DNA of 64,000 nt. Source: Cricetomys ansorgei (taxonomy: Eukaryota; Chordata; Mammalia; Rodentia; Nesomyidae). Below, in pieces: positions 34,407-46,650 of the stretch (positions within the stretch are counted from its first letter, which is position 1; every line of letters begins with the position of its first letter). Both the position numbers and the translations under genes were made by a program. The notes under the pieces were generated by a model. That model was not told where the DNA came from and made no database searches. It worked only from the letters and a program-made list of their open reading frames with translations. The stretch covers positions 6,387,501-6,451,500 of the forward strand of contig JAMJFZ010001816.1 of assembly GCA_026225945.1 (NCBI GenBank), given 5' to 3'.

Positions 34407-35624
34407 ATGAACTGCCAGTTACTGTAATGTCTATCATTCCCTAACATTGGTTTTGGTTTTTTTTTTTCCCATTATACTGATTGCAAGTTATATACTGTGC
34501 TATGGTAGTTAATTTATTTGTTAACTGCTTAAAATATAGCTTTCATTTTGAAATGAGAAATTGTTATTATTGGTAACAGAAAAAAATGAACATAAAACGT
34601 ATGTTATAGACACACAGCAACTGTTTCTTGAAGGAAGAGTGGCTAGGCGTGCTGGGGTGTAGAATTCTAGGGCACTTGTGGGCAGCTGTGAGAACACAAA
34701 CTAGGGAGATTAAAAGAGAGCTGCATGATTTGCAAACAGTGGTACAGTCAAATAGTTATTCTCCTGTGTAATAATTTCATGCATCTGTTCCTCTTAGACA
34801 CTGGTCCACAAAGTGTTAAACACAAAGTGCTTATCAAAATTCAGCAATGTATAATTGTCCTGTGAGGAGGGAGCCAGAAAAACAATTAATAATAATTTGA
34901 TATTCATTAATTCATGCTTGATGAGAAGCAGTGGTAATTGAGCCATATGTTTTATTGTTCTTTTATTACATGCTATCAGAGTGGATCAAAAGAAATAATT
35001 TTTTTAGAGTTGAAATTAACTGCAGAAAAGCAAGGATTAAATCGCCCCCCTGTCTGTCTTGTAAAGTACATTAACATCTCAATGCTTTTGTAGTAATTAA
35101 AAATCATCTGAATATCATTTAAAAATATAGAAATCTGAAGAGAACACATTTCTTGCTTTTCTATAGCAGTTTTATGGGCACTTTCTTCTACAATAATGTA
35201 TTAAACCATCCCAAAAGCTGTTGGAAAAACAGAATACACACATATCAGAGAGACAAAGGTTTCTGATTCAGTAAGACATCTTCATTATGTCTGAGGCTTT
35301 TCTCACTATTTAAATGACAGATTCTTTTTAACAATTTGGAATATTTCATTGTTTTTGTCATCAATTAATCACATTACGGTCGGCATACTAACTAATCCTG
35401 AACAAGATTACCAAATCACCAATACCAGGTCCTGAATTCATCGCAGAGATTATGAGTCTGCTTTTATTGCTCACCTTGCTTCATATGCTTATTTCATATG
35501 TTCTGTTTCATATGATCTGTTATTTCATGCTTTTTTCCTATGTGCTATCTATTTGTTACATACCTATGGGTCACTGAGTGTTTTGTTTGTACTTAGAATT
35601 TCATTTGTATTAGTCACAATACAA

Positions 35625-35755
35625 AAGTTGGGCACCAGCTGGAGTGGCGGCATAGGTATGCGATGCCAGCACTTGTAAGGCTGGGCAGGAGAATGTTAAG
35701 TTCAAAGCCAGCCTGGGTAACATCGCGGGACTGTTTCTCAAAGGAAAAAAAAATA
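35625..35755 (+). mobile_element. B1-like SINE, diverged
   Basis: It has gcgatgccagcacttgtaag, aaagccagcctgggtaacat and a run of A at the 3' end. Confidence 0.65.
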
Positions 35756-37994
35756 GAGTTGCCCATTCTATTAATGATCTTGCCAGATTCATTGGATCTT
35801 TGACCTGCCATTTGATAAGTGTGGCAACCTTAACAAGTTAGGATCACCTACATGTCTTCAACTGGCTAATTAAACAGAGAAGGAATGGTGAGATGCAGAG
35901 ATTTATCCAGTGGCTCTATTGGGAAGAGGGACATATAAAGATAACAAATAATGCTCCTTTGCCAAGTCCATCTCCTCCCAGTGTGTCCTAGCAAGGTGCT
36001 CAGACAGGTTGCAAAATCAGTGTGGAATATCTTCCCAGAAGGCAAGTTATTCTGGTTGGCAACAGGTTTTATCGTTTTCTTTCTCCCTGTTTCAATAGTC
36101 TGATATCCAAGGCGGGGGAGGGGGTGGCACAAGTGTCTCTCTTTAGAATCTCTTTGCTCCTGCCAGGAAGGTTACAACCCTCATAGGGCACCAACAGCAG
36201 GCCAAAGAAACAGCACCTGTCTATCTTGGTGAGCCAATGAGAATTTTGGTTACTCTTGGGAGTATGGGCAACTCAGTGGCAGCTGTATCACTGAGAAGCC
36301 CACCCAATGGGTGATCCTCCTGAAAGCTACATTCCCCTGGAGCTTCCTGCCTACCAGCAGGCATTAAGCTGACTGGAGAGCACCCCTCCCCCACCCCCTG
36401 CAATTGTTTATTGTTTGTAGAACTCTGGAAGGGGATTGGTGTCTAAAGAGTCTTGTAAATTTCTGAGCTTCCTCAACTTCCTCTGGGTCTCAGTGCCCAA
36501 TGAAGCAGCCCAGGTCCTCGACCTCGCTGAAGGGAACTTAACATTTTACACAGGGTATGAGGGGGAGTGTGTGTGTGGGGGGGCGACCCATGCAGAAAAC
36601 GAAGCATGCTGGTTGTGTGAATGGGGTAGTTGTGAACATGATCTGGCAAGAGGAGGAGGGACTATTTCAAATAAGACCTAAGTTAAAGGCAGGAACTGGC
36701 ATCCGAAACCGCTTGGTTGAGGAGCTGGCTTGGGTTTGGCAATGATCAGATCACATTCCAGGTAAGTCTGGCTTTGCTTCTTTTCAGCATAATGAGATGG
36801 AAATTTAAATGTTAAAAGAGAGGTCAAGGGATTCTGAAGTTTTCTTTAGCCCCCATATTCAGATATTTAGATAATCACAATATTCAGATATGGCTCCGAC
36901 CTGTTCTCTGCTAAGAGCACTTAGCTCTGAGTCCCAGGATGAAGTTTCTCTTTAGGCAGAAGAGCCCACGTGAGGGACTGCCAGGGGTGATTGGCAAATG
37001 GGACCTGGATCCCACCCGGAATGGAGACGGGGTGGTGTGGTGCTCCCTTGCTTCATTTGAGGCCCAGATGCTTTTGTCAACTGAATACATTAAATGTAAA
37101 AGCAGCATCATTCCTAATTGAGGAGAGAGTTCCCGCTGGAATTTTATCAACTGTCAGTGTTCTTTTCCTTGTTGCAATATGAAATCCTATCTGGTGGAAA
37201 GAAACATTTAGAACTTGATATACCTCTCTTGACAATCACAGTCTGTTAATTTTGTTTTTTTTTTTTTTTTTTTCCCCAAAAAAAGAAATGGAAAGATCTC
37301 AAGAATCAGGGTCTTTCAGGTCCTCACTGGTAAACTGGGTCAAAGGTTTCCCACTAAGAAGGGTCTGGGCCCCACATCCAGGACAGCTTTGGTGTGATTC
37401 CACAATGGAAGGAGTGGCAGGTTCCTGGGATTAGTGATCATGGTGGAATGGTGTTGAATAAGTAGACAAGACACAGCTATGGTACCTTGTCAATCCATCC
37501 TTAAAATGTGCCTTCAGCGCCACATGTATTAAATATAATTTACAGCTGACCATTGGTTCGGCTTGAGTTTGGCCCAACACAACAAACCCAAATGGAATTA
37601 TACTTGCTGAATTTCCCTGCCACCAAGCTGAAACTAAAGTATTTAATTGATTTCCACAAAACCAGGAGAGATAACAGGCCAGTCAAGGCCATTTTTAGAC
37701 AGTATGATTTGGGAGTCCTTTCTGCTCTAATGTTTACAAAGAAGTTAATTTTGAGGCAACATGACTCGATTTTGTTCCGTCTTTGCTTTCTCCTATAAAA
37801 CCGACCTCTGACCCATTCAAAAGACTCTCCTTCTATTTGATAGCATAAGGTACTACAATCACAAATGATGTCAAGAAGATCTTTAAATGTGCTGTAATTT
37901 TGTGTTTTGACATGACATGTTACCTTTCTCAGTTGGTGCCATTGAAATGTTAATTATATTTATGAATATATTTCGATCACATTTAGACCAATAT

Positions 37995-38475
37995 GGCAAC
38001 TAACTCATGCTCACACATTTTACAAAGATTCAGAGTCTGACTCATAGGCCTACATGTGGAAATGGAACTTGCAGACGAAAACAGGAGAAGAAGCAAAACA
38101 CTTTAAGGCTTGGTGAAGTTTCGGATAGAACACTAGGAACCATTATTTATAGAACAAAATGTAATGATCCGGAACAAATTAAAATGAAAAAAAAAATTCT
38201 GCTGTGTAAAAGAAACTGTTCAGAGAATAAAAGATAAGCCACAGACAGTGAGAAAATATCTTCAAAACGCTTGTCCCCTAAGGAAATTATCCCCAATATG
38301 TGCAAGTAATTCTTAAAATACAACAATGAATATTTTTTAAAAACCCTCCATTAAAAATGGACAAAAGATCTGTACAGTCATTTCACAAAAGAAGATACAT
38401 AAATGGATAAAAGGCACATAGGTACTTAGCAACACATGTCAGCAGGAAGTCCAACTCAAACTACAGCGAGTTACC
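37995..38475 (+). mobile_element. L1 fragment (ORF2 3' region)
   Basis: It has L1 landmarks in order: aattaaaatg then aaaattctgctgtgtaaaag, gccacagacagtgagaaaat, catttcacaaaagaagatac, gcaggaagtccaactcaaac. Many indels and stops show that it is dead. Confidence 0.8.
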
Positions 38476-38934
38476 ACTACTGGCTAGAGAGGCTCCAAGG
38501 TACAAGCTGTCATCAGCACATCCGCGTGATGCACTTGCAGTAACTAATGAAGCTCTGATGAACTGGTGTCTGGATTCTTTTGTGGATTTCCATTTGCCTT
38601 CTTTCTGCCACAACACCCCAACCTTGGACTACTTCACGTTTCCTCATCACTCCTCCTTTGGTTCTTCTTGCTTGTGATGGTTTCTTAGGCTCTGATGATT
38701 TCGTTGACTTCTTACTCGAGTAATTTTTCTGATGCTTTTCTTGTGAGTTTGTAAGCACAGAAAGGGAAGACTACATGACCACATTGTGAGAATATCCTGT
38801 GCTCTCTAGTGCGTTAACCTTAATTATCTGGTGAAGGTAGCTTTTGTCAGGTGTTCCCTCTAGCCAGGTGATTCCTTTTTCTTTCTCTTTCCCTACAGAA
38901 TTCATTTTTATTTTTAACTTTTTATTATGCCTGT

Positions 38935-39085
38935 ATTCGTGTGTATGGGCGCACGTGTGCGCATGTGTGCAGGTCAGAAGATGACTTGCAGGACTTTGTT
39001 TTCTTCCTGCACCCTGTAGATCCCATGGATTGACGTTAGGTCCTCTGTGTACACCATTGCCTGTTCACACACACACACCATGTGG
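38935..39085 (-). mobile_element. Rodent SINE-like repeat, antisense
   Basis: It contains gcaggtcagaagatgacttg, ttgacgttaggtcctctgtg and cacacac at the end, as in old B3/B4-type repeats. It is diverged. Confidence 0.45.
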
Positions 39086-39173
39086 TTGAGTGTTTTCCTA
39101 TTTTATGGTACTGGAAGATGCTTTAGGCTCATGTAACGTACAGTTCCCGAGACAAAAATGAACCTTATCTCTG

Positions 39174-39340
39174 TTGGGTGGCGCTGGGGCACACCTTGAA
39201 TCCCAGCACTAGGGCGGCAGAGGCAGGTGGATCTCTGTGAGTTCAAGCCTGGTCTACAGAGTGAGCTCCAGGAAAGGCAGAGATACCACAGAGAAACCCT
39301 GTGTTGAAAAACAGCAAGAACAACAACAACAAAACAAAAT
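39174..39340 (+). mobile_element. B1 SINE
   Basis: It reads gaatcccagcactagggcgg, tctgtgagttcaagcctggt and agagaaaccctgtgttgaaa with a CAA-rich tail. Confidence 0.9.
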
Positions 39341-39799
39341 TACCCTTATCTCTTTAAATGTTGATTTCTGGTTCATTAGACGTCTATCCTGTAATTTTCC
39401 TTTCTCGTTCTCTACTGCCAACACCATCTTTTATGATCTGTTTGAAATCACGACTTCCAGCATCAGCTTTTACGTACACTGTGGCGTGACTAAGTGTCTA
39501 TAATGAAGAACACCTAATATACTACCTCAAATAGGGAGCTTTTTCTCATTGTGTCTCACAGCAAAAGAAAAGTTGACTTTGTGTACAAAACTATCCAGAG
39601 CGTATTGTCGCCCTGTCGCGCTCTACTGCCTTGTGACCAAGCTTGGCTCAGCAGCTTCGCGCTGACCCATGACTGAGAAAGGCAAAGGATATGAAAAGTC
39701 ACCTCCTTTCTTTCATTCACAGACAGCTGCCACTCATACCGACTAGACCTAACTATAGGAAGGCTGTGAGATGTGTCTCCTGCCCCTTCTCCTGCTGGA

Positions 39800-40152
39800 A
39801 TGATGCCCTTTGTTACTGTTCCACTGCTGTGAGGAAACAGCATGACCAAGGCAACCTATAAAACAGAGCACTGAACTGGGGGCTTGCTAACTGTTTCAGA
39901 GGGTTAGTCTATGAGCATCACGGCAGGGTTGCACACCAGCAGGCAGGGAGGCGTGGCCCTGGAGCAATACCCAAGAGCTCACAACCAACTGGTCTGTAAG
40001 GTGCAAGCATAAGGGGGGCAGGAGGCAGAGAGAGAGAGAAGCAGGGAGACAGAGAGAGAGAAAGAGAGAGACAGAGGAAGTGAGAGAGACAGAAAAAGAG
40101 GGAGGGAGGGAGGAAAAGAGAGAGAAAGAGAGAGAGAGAAGGAGGGAGAGAG

Positions 40153-40184
<32 letters not shown>

Positions 40185-40355
40185 GGGAGGGAGAGAGAGA
40201 CACTACTCCTAGCATGGACTTCGGAAACTCCAAAGCCCACCCCAGTGACATACTTCCTCCAAACCTCCTAAACCTTCCTAAACAGGCCACCAACTGGGAA
40301 CCAAACATTCAGATAGACCAGTTTATGGGGGCATTCTCATTCAAAACACTACAAA
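39800..40355 (-). mobile_element. Rodent LTR-like repeat, antisense, with inner (GA)n expansion (family B)
   Basis: It has the same landmarks as 11694-12027: ccactgctgtgaggaaacag, a cagagggttagtctatgagc middle, aaagcccaccccagtgacat, and an end ttctcattcaaaacac. It is longer because the purine-rich middle has grown into a 175-bp GA tract (40028-40203). Confidence 0.65.
40028..40203. repeat. (GA)n polypurine tract
   Basis: About 175 bases of GA, GAAA and GGGA units, inside an LTR-like element. Confidence 0.95.
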
Positions 40356-41093
40356 TACACTGAGTCTTTCACTATGACAAGAAAGCAGGGAGGTAGATTC
40401 TGGGAGCCACCGGTCCCTATGAGACCGTGTCTCTGACATGACTGGGATCTCTCACTAGTGGCCGATAGCTCATAGTCTACCTGGACATGGTCCTTATAGA
40501 CAACACTGTGGTTAGATTTCTCCCAAATCATTTAAAACCGATTTTTAACATTAAAAGGAAATGTTTTAGAGAGATGGAGATCTCCAATCATGACCCATAC
40601 CATGACACAGTCCATTTTTCCACGGTAAAGCTGAGAATGACACCCAACAGGTTAACACCTCCTTTGCTATAAATGGAATTTCTTAACGATGATAATGATC
40701 TAAAAATGACCTCACTAGAATAGAACAGCACCACAGCTTAGCCTTCCATATCAGCCTTTTATTTGGACACCGCGATATTTTATAAACTTTCAGAATTACA
40801 GTGACTCGCTGCTGACTCCTACATAACTTGTGGTTTTCATTTGTCTAGGTGTCTTTCATGAGCTGCTTTTTGTGCCCTGCAGGTTTCACTATTGAATTCG
40901 TTAAATTGAGAGTCATGTTGGGTCTGTTTACCATGAAATGCTTCATAACATCAAATCCTGGAACTGAATATAGATGATATACTATATTCAATAACTCATT
41001 ATTGATAATATACATTCTAGGCCTCCGAATAATTGTGTTGATGATTACTGCTGGACCCACATTGCTAGATTTACTTTAGTAAAAATGATTTGA

Positions 41094-41245
41094 AACCAAG
41101 TGGTGATGGTGCATACCTTTAATCCCAGCTCTCGGGAAGCAGAGGCAGAAGGATCTCTTTGAGTTTGAAGCCAGCCTGGTTTACAGAGAGAGTTCCAGAA
41201 CAGCCAGAATTACAACAGAGAAACCCTGTCTTGAAAAAAAACAAT
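41094..41245 (+). mobile_element. B1 SINE
   Basis: It reads tttaatcccagctctcggga, agccagcctggtttacagag and acaacagagaaaccctgtct with a short A tail. Confidence 0.9.
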
Positions 41246-41304
41246 GATTTGAGTTTGTTAGTTTTATTACATATTCTAATATTTTCTCTGGAAGTACAGC
41301 TTAT

Positions 41305-41398
41305 TTATTGGTCTTTAGAGTTCAGGCTGGCCTTGAACTTGTGATCCTCCTGCTTTAGGCATTCAAATATCTGTATTATAGACTTTGGCCATCGCACT
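41305..41398 (-). mobile_element. B1-like fragment, antisense
   Basis: It holds ttcaggctggccttgaactt and gtgatcctcctgctttaggc; the rest is missing. Confidence 0.55.
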
Positions 41399-41599
41399 TA
41401 ACTGACTTAAAATTCCATTCTAAATACAGTCCTCCTTTCCACTTGTAATTTTCATCCTTAAATTGTATGTAAAAATGTAGCTCACAATGCATTTCAGGGA
41501 AGTTTGTTGGTCTTTAAAGGCATCTTCACCACTGGTTTGAAGTGCTTACATCCACCATTTACTGTTGGCATGACTACAAGTCAGAGAGGTCTCACAACC

Positions 41600-41990
41600 T
41601 GCAGGAGAAAATGCAGGTGTGACGTGGCAGCCAGCCCGCCTGGCACACTTCATTCTGAGTAAGAAGCATGGCACACTGTGCTTCTTAAGAAGTCAGAAGA
41701 CTGAATTCTGAAATAGCCTTGGGATGCATCTGCACTCCCCACACCTCCTTTAATGTGCTTCTTCTGCATAGAGGGAGGCATAGAGGCCCCCGTGGTGTGA
41801 GAGCTCACTGTCCAATCCGAGGTAATATGTTAACCAATCACGGTCCATAGGCTTTCACTATATAAGTGGTTGCTCACATGCAATAAAGCAGATACTTTCC
41901 TGAAACTATCCCCATGGTGGTTTATCTCTGTGCTGTTTACCGACCCATGGGCATTGGTGTCTTGGAGGGGGATGGCCTGGTAGGACAGCA
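41600..41990 (+). mobile_element. Probable solo LTR with intact promoter motifs
   Basis: A 391-bp unit starts TG and ends CA. It has near-matching 6-bp flanks (acaacc 41594-41599, ccaacc 41991-41996). In order it contains CCAAT boxes (tgtccaatcc, taaccaatca), a TATA-like tatataag near 41860 and a poly(A)-like caataaag near 41881, the layout U3-R-U5. The family was not identified. The imperfect flank match makes the exact ends less sure than those of the family A copies. Confidence 0.65.
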
Positions 41991-42345
41991 CCAACCATTG
42001 TTAATTATGATAACTTACTAAAGAAATTCATAAAACGTGGAGAAATTTCAATATTCATAGTTACAGAGAGAGGATGCAGTGGACAGAAGCCAAGGGAATG
42101 GGGCAGAGGACAGTGCCGAGGGCGCTCGGTGTTGCATCATAGACATCTGCCTCTGTGCGGCTGTGTGTACTGCACCTAATTCCCCAGTAACGATTCATGA
42201 ACATGAGTACTGAGTAAGGACCCCAGGGCAGCTCCCCTGAGCTTTGGTGTCTAGGGTTTTCTATTGGAATGTAATCATGGCACCATGCTGACTACGTGCA
42301 TGGCACGTCCTTCTGGGGGTGGAGTGATTTGGAGTTGCCTGAAAT

Positions 42346-42675
42346 TGTAGCAGTCAGGCTGCTGCTGGCCAAGGAAGACAAAGAGGCTTTCTCATACATG
42401 CAGACTCTGCCAGTCCTCAGCAGAGGGAACCACCACCATGGCCAGGGCCATCCTTGACAGTGGAACGCCGGGCATCTGCGCTCAGGTGTTTTATTGATTC
42501 AGAACTCCTCAGGTGTTCTACTGATATCATGTGGAAATCATAAGCAATTAAACAATCCCTCACAGAAATCCAACACCTGCAGACAATACAAAACGCCAAA
42601 GCCTATGCATCCCTTTTTCCAACAGTGCACAAAAACAATTATTTTACACAAAACTAAAAGTAAACTTCCACAACA
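42346..42675 (-). mobile_element. Solo LTR, family A copy 2 (class II ERV-like)
   Basis: It is flanked by a perfect 6-bp duplication TGAAAT (42340-42345 and 42676-42681). Read on the minus strand it begins TGTTGTGGAAG and ends GCTACA, the canonical TG...CA, and matches the copies at 741 and 59541. Confidence 0.9.
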
Positions 42676-43544
42676 TGAAATTCTTCCCATAAAGCACTTG
42701 GTTAGAGCGCAATACCTAGCGTGGCTTGCGTTCCTAGGGAAACCTAGACTCAAGTAGAAAGGTGGATAATACAAAGGCTTAAAAATTACCTCCCAGAAGC
42801 CTATGAAAACCCTCAAGTCTCTCTCTCTCTGGGCATAGCTAATCCTTTTCTACTCAGCCTTGATGTCAACAAGGAAGCTTTGTAAATCTCGACATGCTTT
42901 CAGTCCCATAACAGTGTTACACCAAGAAGGGGAACTCGGCTCTCAAAACATAATTACACAGGACTCCATCTTTGACTAGTGCCTCTCAGAGGCCTATCGA
43001 GGAGACCCGATATATACTTCAGTCCACTTTGGTTTGCTTCCCTTCCCTCTTCTGTTCTTTTTGTCCACACCACAAACCACTCCCACAAGTCCCAGCATTT
43101 CTAATGTAACTCCTGCCTTCTCTTCTCGTTCTGGTCACACTAACCAGTAGAACCATTAAAATATATCAGCAGAAAGTTACCCTTGTCTTTTGGGAGGTGA
43201 AAGGCAGAAAATTGGGGACACACATTTTCTTTAATAGTTAGAAATAACAGGGAAAAATCAAAGCTTCTGTCCATATTCATATTTTTGACGCAATAATAAC
43301 TCCCCTCACGGGATGACAGCTGTGTCCCAGGCACTTCATACAAATGTGTTTTGGGATCCAATCTCTCACCTTTTCAGTGATGTCATAATCTGAGAAGTTT
43401 TGCAGCCGTTGAGTAGAGGTAATGTCATTCAAGAAACACAACAGACATATACTGTGGTTGTTTTTTCCCCATAATTTGCCATAGCAAGATGAAGACACAC
43501 AAATATAAAAATATCTAACCTCAAGGGTATCTTTTTTCTTCTTG

Positions 43545-43732
43545 ATTCTTCCTCCAACAATTCTTCCTCTTCTTCCAACTCCCCATCTGCCTCCTCCAAC
43601 AACTCCTCCTTCACTCCCCTTCCTCTTTTCCTCCTTTCCCCTCCTTTTTCTGTTCCTCTCCTTTTCCCCTAGTCTCTGCCTCTTCCTCCTTCTCCTCCTC
43701 CTCCTCCTCCTCCTTCTTCTTCTTCCTCTTCT
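43545..43732. repeat. (CCT)n/(CTT)n polypyrimidine tract
   Basis: About 188 bases almost free of purines in the + strand, ending in a pure (CTC)n/(CTT)n run at 43687-43732. Confidence 0.93.
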
Positions 43733-44429
43733 ATGTTTATAACTCAATCCTGAATGGTTAATCCACAGTAAAAATGTAGACACGTGTTATATTTCACTCT
43801 TTCATGAGAAAGGACTGCACCTGTAGGTACAGGTTGAAATGATGGCACTCATAAAGGAGATGCAGGAAGGTCACAAGTTCTAGGCTGCTTAGCCAGACTC
43901 TATTTCAAAGAATTAAAGGAAGCAACACTATCAATAACTTCTGTTACCACTAATGTTATGTGGAGATGAAATCCATTGTGAAATGTCAATCAACTCTCTT
44001 TGGTAGAGAGAAATGACTTAGAAGGATTATCCTCCAATCATGTCCTCTAACAGCTCACCAATTCATTAAATTGCTGAGACACATACTCCCAGGGAGATTA
44101 TAACTGAATCTGAAAACAAGTTTTAGCTTATTTTTCAAGGAAAAGGAATCAAAGAGACCCTTTCGACTGCATGTCACCCATTCCGTCCCTACATTTCCCA
44201 CTTCATTTCAATTTTCTGAAGACAAATGGTTAACACTATATATTTGCAATATTGTAAATATCCATGTATACATTTATAATACATCTAAATATATGTCTCA
44301 AATTAGCTATAATTTCCCAATCTCCTTAAATATCCGTATAGTGTTCACAGTTTCCAAAATATTCCATAAACTTCTATTTATGTTTGGACTATGATTCAAG
44401 TAGTCCCTAGAAATTGCCTTTTATTAACA

Positions 44430-44823
44430 GTTCTTGTCTCTTTTGATGGCAGTAAGGTTTGAATCTAGAATGTCTCCAGAAGACCATGTGTTCATAACTT
44501 GGTCGCTACAGCTTGGGTTTCGGGGAACTTGGTGAGACTTAAAGGTGGGGTTAATGGAGGTCACTGGGTCACTGCAAGGCATGCCCTTGATGGGGAGAGT
44601 AGGCTTGTAGTCCCTTCCTTGACCTCTTTTTCTCTTCCTGGCAATGAGACGAGGGAGTTCCCTCTGACATGTGTTCCGACCATGATGAGCCAACACAAAT
44701 GCAAAGACAAAGGGCACAGTGATCACAGACCGGAACTTCTAAACTGTAAAGCTAAATAAGTCTATTCTCTTCTAGGCTGGTTGTCTCAGGTATGTGTGGT
44801 AATTATGGGAAGCTGTCTAACAT
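44430..44823 (+). mobile_element. Probable old LTR-like repeat
   Basis: It runs from aggtttgaatctagaatgtc to ggaagctgtctaaca, with a plausible poly(A) region (aaagctaaataagtct near 44748). Its overall texture matches rodent LTR repeats. No flanking duplication was confirmed. Confidence 0.4.
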
Positions 44824-45179
44824 GTGCAGGTTTTCCTCCATCTCTCCTCCACCCCCCTTGGCAATTTTGTTGTTGGAGAAGACCACCAGCAGCAGCTGTA
44901 CCGGGTCTTTCCCCCTGCAGATTACAGTTTTATTTTCTGATGAGGTTGCACAGGACAATCCACAAGTCTTTCCTCTCCTAATGTGTGGGACTCTGGGATC
45001 AAATTCAGATTGTTGGGATTGGTGACAAACACCTTTACACACTGAGCCATCTTGCTGGTTTATGTGTTGTGATTTGTACATGTTTGTCCGTACCTGTATT
45101 TCTGTTATTGTACTGGTGGTAAAGGTGGTGATGAGGTGTGTGAAAGCTCTCTCTCTCTTTCTCTCTTTGCGAGCTCATG

Positions 45180-45565
45180 TATGTACAAGTGCATGTATGC
45201 ACATTGTATGTGGAGGCCGGAGAACAATGTTTGGTGTCAGAACCCAACAAGGAGGCTAAGGTGTCTGGATAGCCGTAATCAGGGATTCACCTATCTATGT
45301 TTTCCACTGTTGGTATTACAAGTACATTCTACCATGCCTAGCTTTCTTTCTTTCTCTTTCTTTCCCTCTTTCTTTTTTCCTTCCTTCCTTCCTTCCTCCC
45401 TCCCTCCTTCTCTCCTTCTCTCTCTCTCTCTTTCTTTCTCTCTCTCTTTTTCTTATTCTCACTCTCTCTTGTTCTTTCTTGTTGTAGGTTATAGCGATTG
45501 ACATCAGGTCCTTGTGCTTATAAAGCAACCATTTACTGAAAGCTATCTTCCTAACCCCACAACCT
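45180..45565 (-). mobile_element. Old rodent repeat, antisense, split by a CT tract
   Basis: The part before the tract (tggaggccggagaacaatgt to ctaccatgcctagc) and after it (gacatcaggtccttgtgctt to agctatcttcctaacccc) are the two halves of one muroid repeat. A (CT)n/(CTTT)n tract at 45341-45475 has grown between them. Confidence 0.6.
45341..45475. repeat. (CTTT)n/(CT)n polypyrimidine tract
   Basis: CTTT units pass into CCTT, CCCT and CT units. Confidence 0.95.
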
Positions 45566-46509
45566 TCTTAGTATGTGACATGAAGTGCTTCCATCAGAGA
45601 CACGTAATGTCATACCTCTCATTTTATGAGGTTAGGAACTTATTAGGAATTTCAAGATATAGCCCCTCACTTAAAATTTTTAACCAGTGGATACCAATGA
45701 AAAGACCCTTTGTCTCATCATCAATTTGGCCATTATAAATTTCAATAGAGGTTGTAGAATGAGTTGTTTTACATTTTATTTATTAACTTTCTGAGTCATA
45801 AGTAAAATCTAATAGTCCCCAAAGTAGGTACATTCAAAGAGTCATCTTTGCTTAATAGAAGTGAACAGTTTTGATGTATATTAGCTGAAGGTTGATAATA
45901 TGTCTGCTCATACTGAAATGGTTCCATCTCTGTGTAGTTTGAGCTCATATAAATGTTCTCCCAAGTGTTTTTTTATGCAATCCAACTATTTTGGGGTAAG
46001 AATTTCCAGGGTTAGCTAGTGCATTCCTTAGACCTATCAGCCATCCTTTCTTTTTCCAAGAATCTTTTTTTCTGTGAGTGTAAATGGAATCTAAAGACCC
46101 CAAGAAGCCTACAGAGTTAGCCATTGCTACTCAGCTGGTCTACATCCCTAGGCTATTCCCGTGTGTGGTGCTAAAGGTAAGTTTTCTTTTATGAAAACTG
46201 TGGAACGAGTTCACCCTGATGATGAAATGCATTCTGTCGAGGACCCTAAAGTTAAAATCATGCATCTCAGTGGCTGTTCATCCCCTGTGCTAGTCCTGCC
46301 AGCTCTCAATGATGTGAATGCATTATCCATGTACTTCACTCTGTTGCGTCTACAGTTCATAGCTTTAAAGTAACCAAACCAACACCACCACCCACAGGGT
46401 GCTTTCCTCAACTCACAAGAAGCTCTAGTAAGTGACAGTCAGGAATCTAGCTATGGTCTGTGGCTAGCTGTCTCTTCTTGGTTCTGATTTGTTCACTTTT
46501 GTTTCTTTT

Positions 46510-46650
46510 CTTTTTTTTTTTTTTTTTGAAACAGAGTCTCTTGTAGCCCAGGCTAGCTTCAAACTCACTACATAGCTAAAGGTCAGCCTTTAACCCCTGA
46601 TCCTCCTGCCTTCACCTCCCAAGTGCTGGGGTTACAGTCTGTGCTAACAT
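46510..46650 (-). mobile_element. B1-family SINE, antisense
   Basis: A T-rich stretch is followed by aacagagtctcttgtagccc, ggctagcttcaaactcacta and aagtgctggggttacagtct. Confidence 0.8.

Larger units (their letters stand above)
33478..34425 (+). other. Scel: Scel 3' untranslated region
   Basis: About 950 bases of AT-rich sequence run from the stop to the likely poly(A) site. No ORF of note and no young SINE lies within it, unlike the introns, which fits an exonic UTR. The 3' limit is inferred from the AATAAA at 34401 and the GT/T-rich tract at 34448-34468. Confidence 0.65.
34426..39170. other. Scel-Slain1 intergenic region, proximal part
   Basis: Mostly AT-rich. Apart from a B1-like element, an L1 piece (37995) and a poly(T) run at 37253-37273, 35860-37850 is moderately GC-rich and may contain LTR fragments (for example tataaaaccgacc near 37794) that I could not assign. 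No gene was seen. Confidence 0.5.

Noticed and set aside
39896..40308. Ser/Leu-rich ORFs of 109-114 codons
   Set aside because: They are translations of the GA tract inside an LTR-like element.
43277..43783. 168-codon Arg/Lys/Glu-rich minus-strand ORF
   Set aside because: It is a translation of the polypyrimidine tract.
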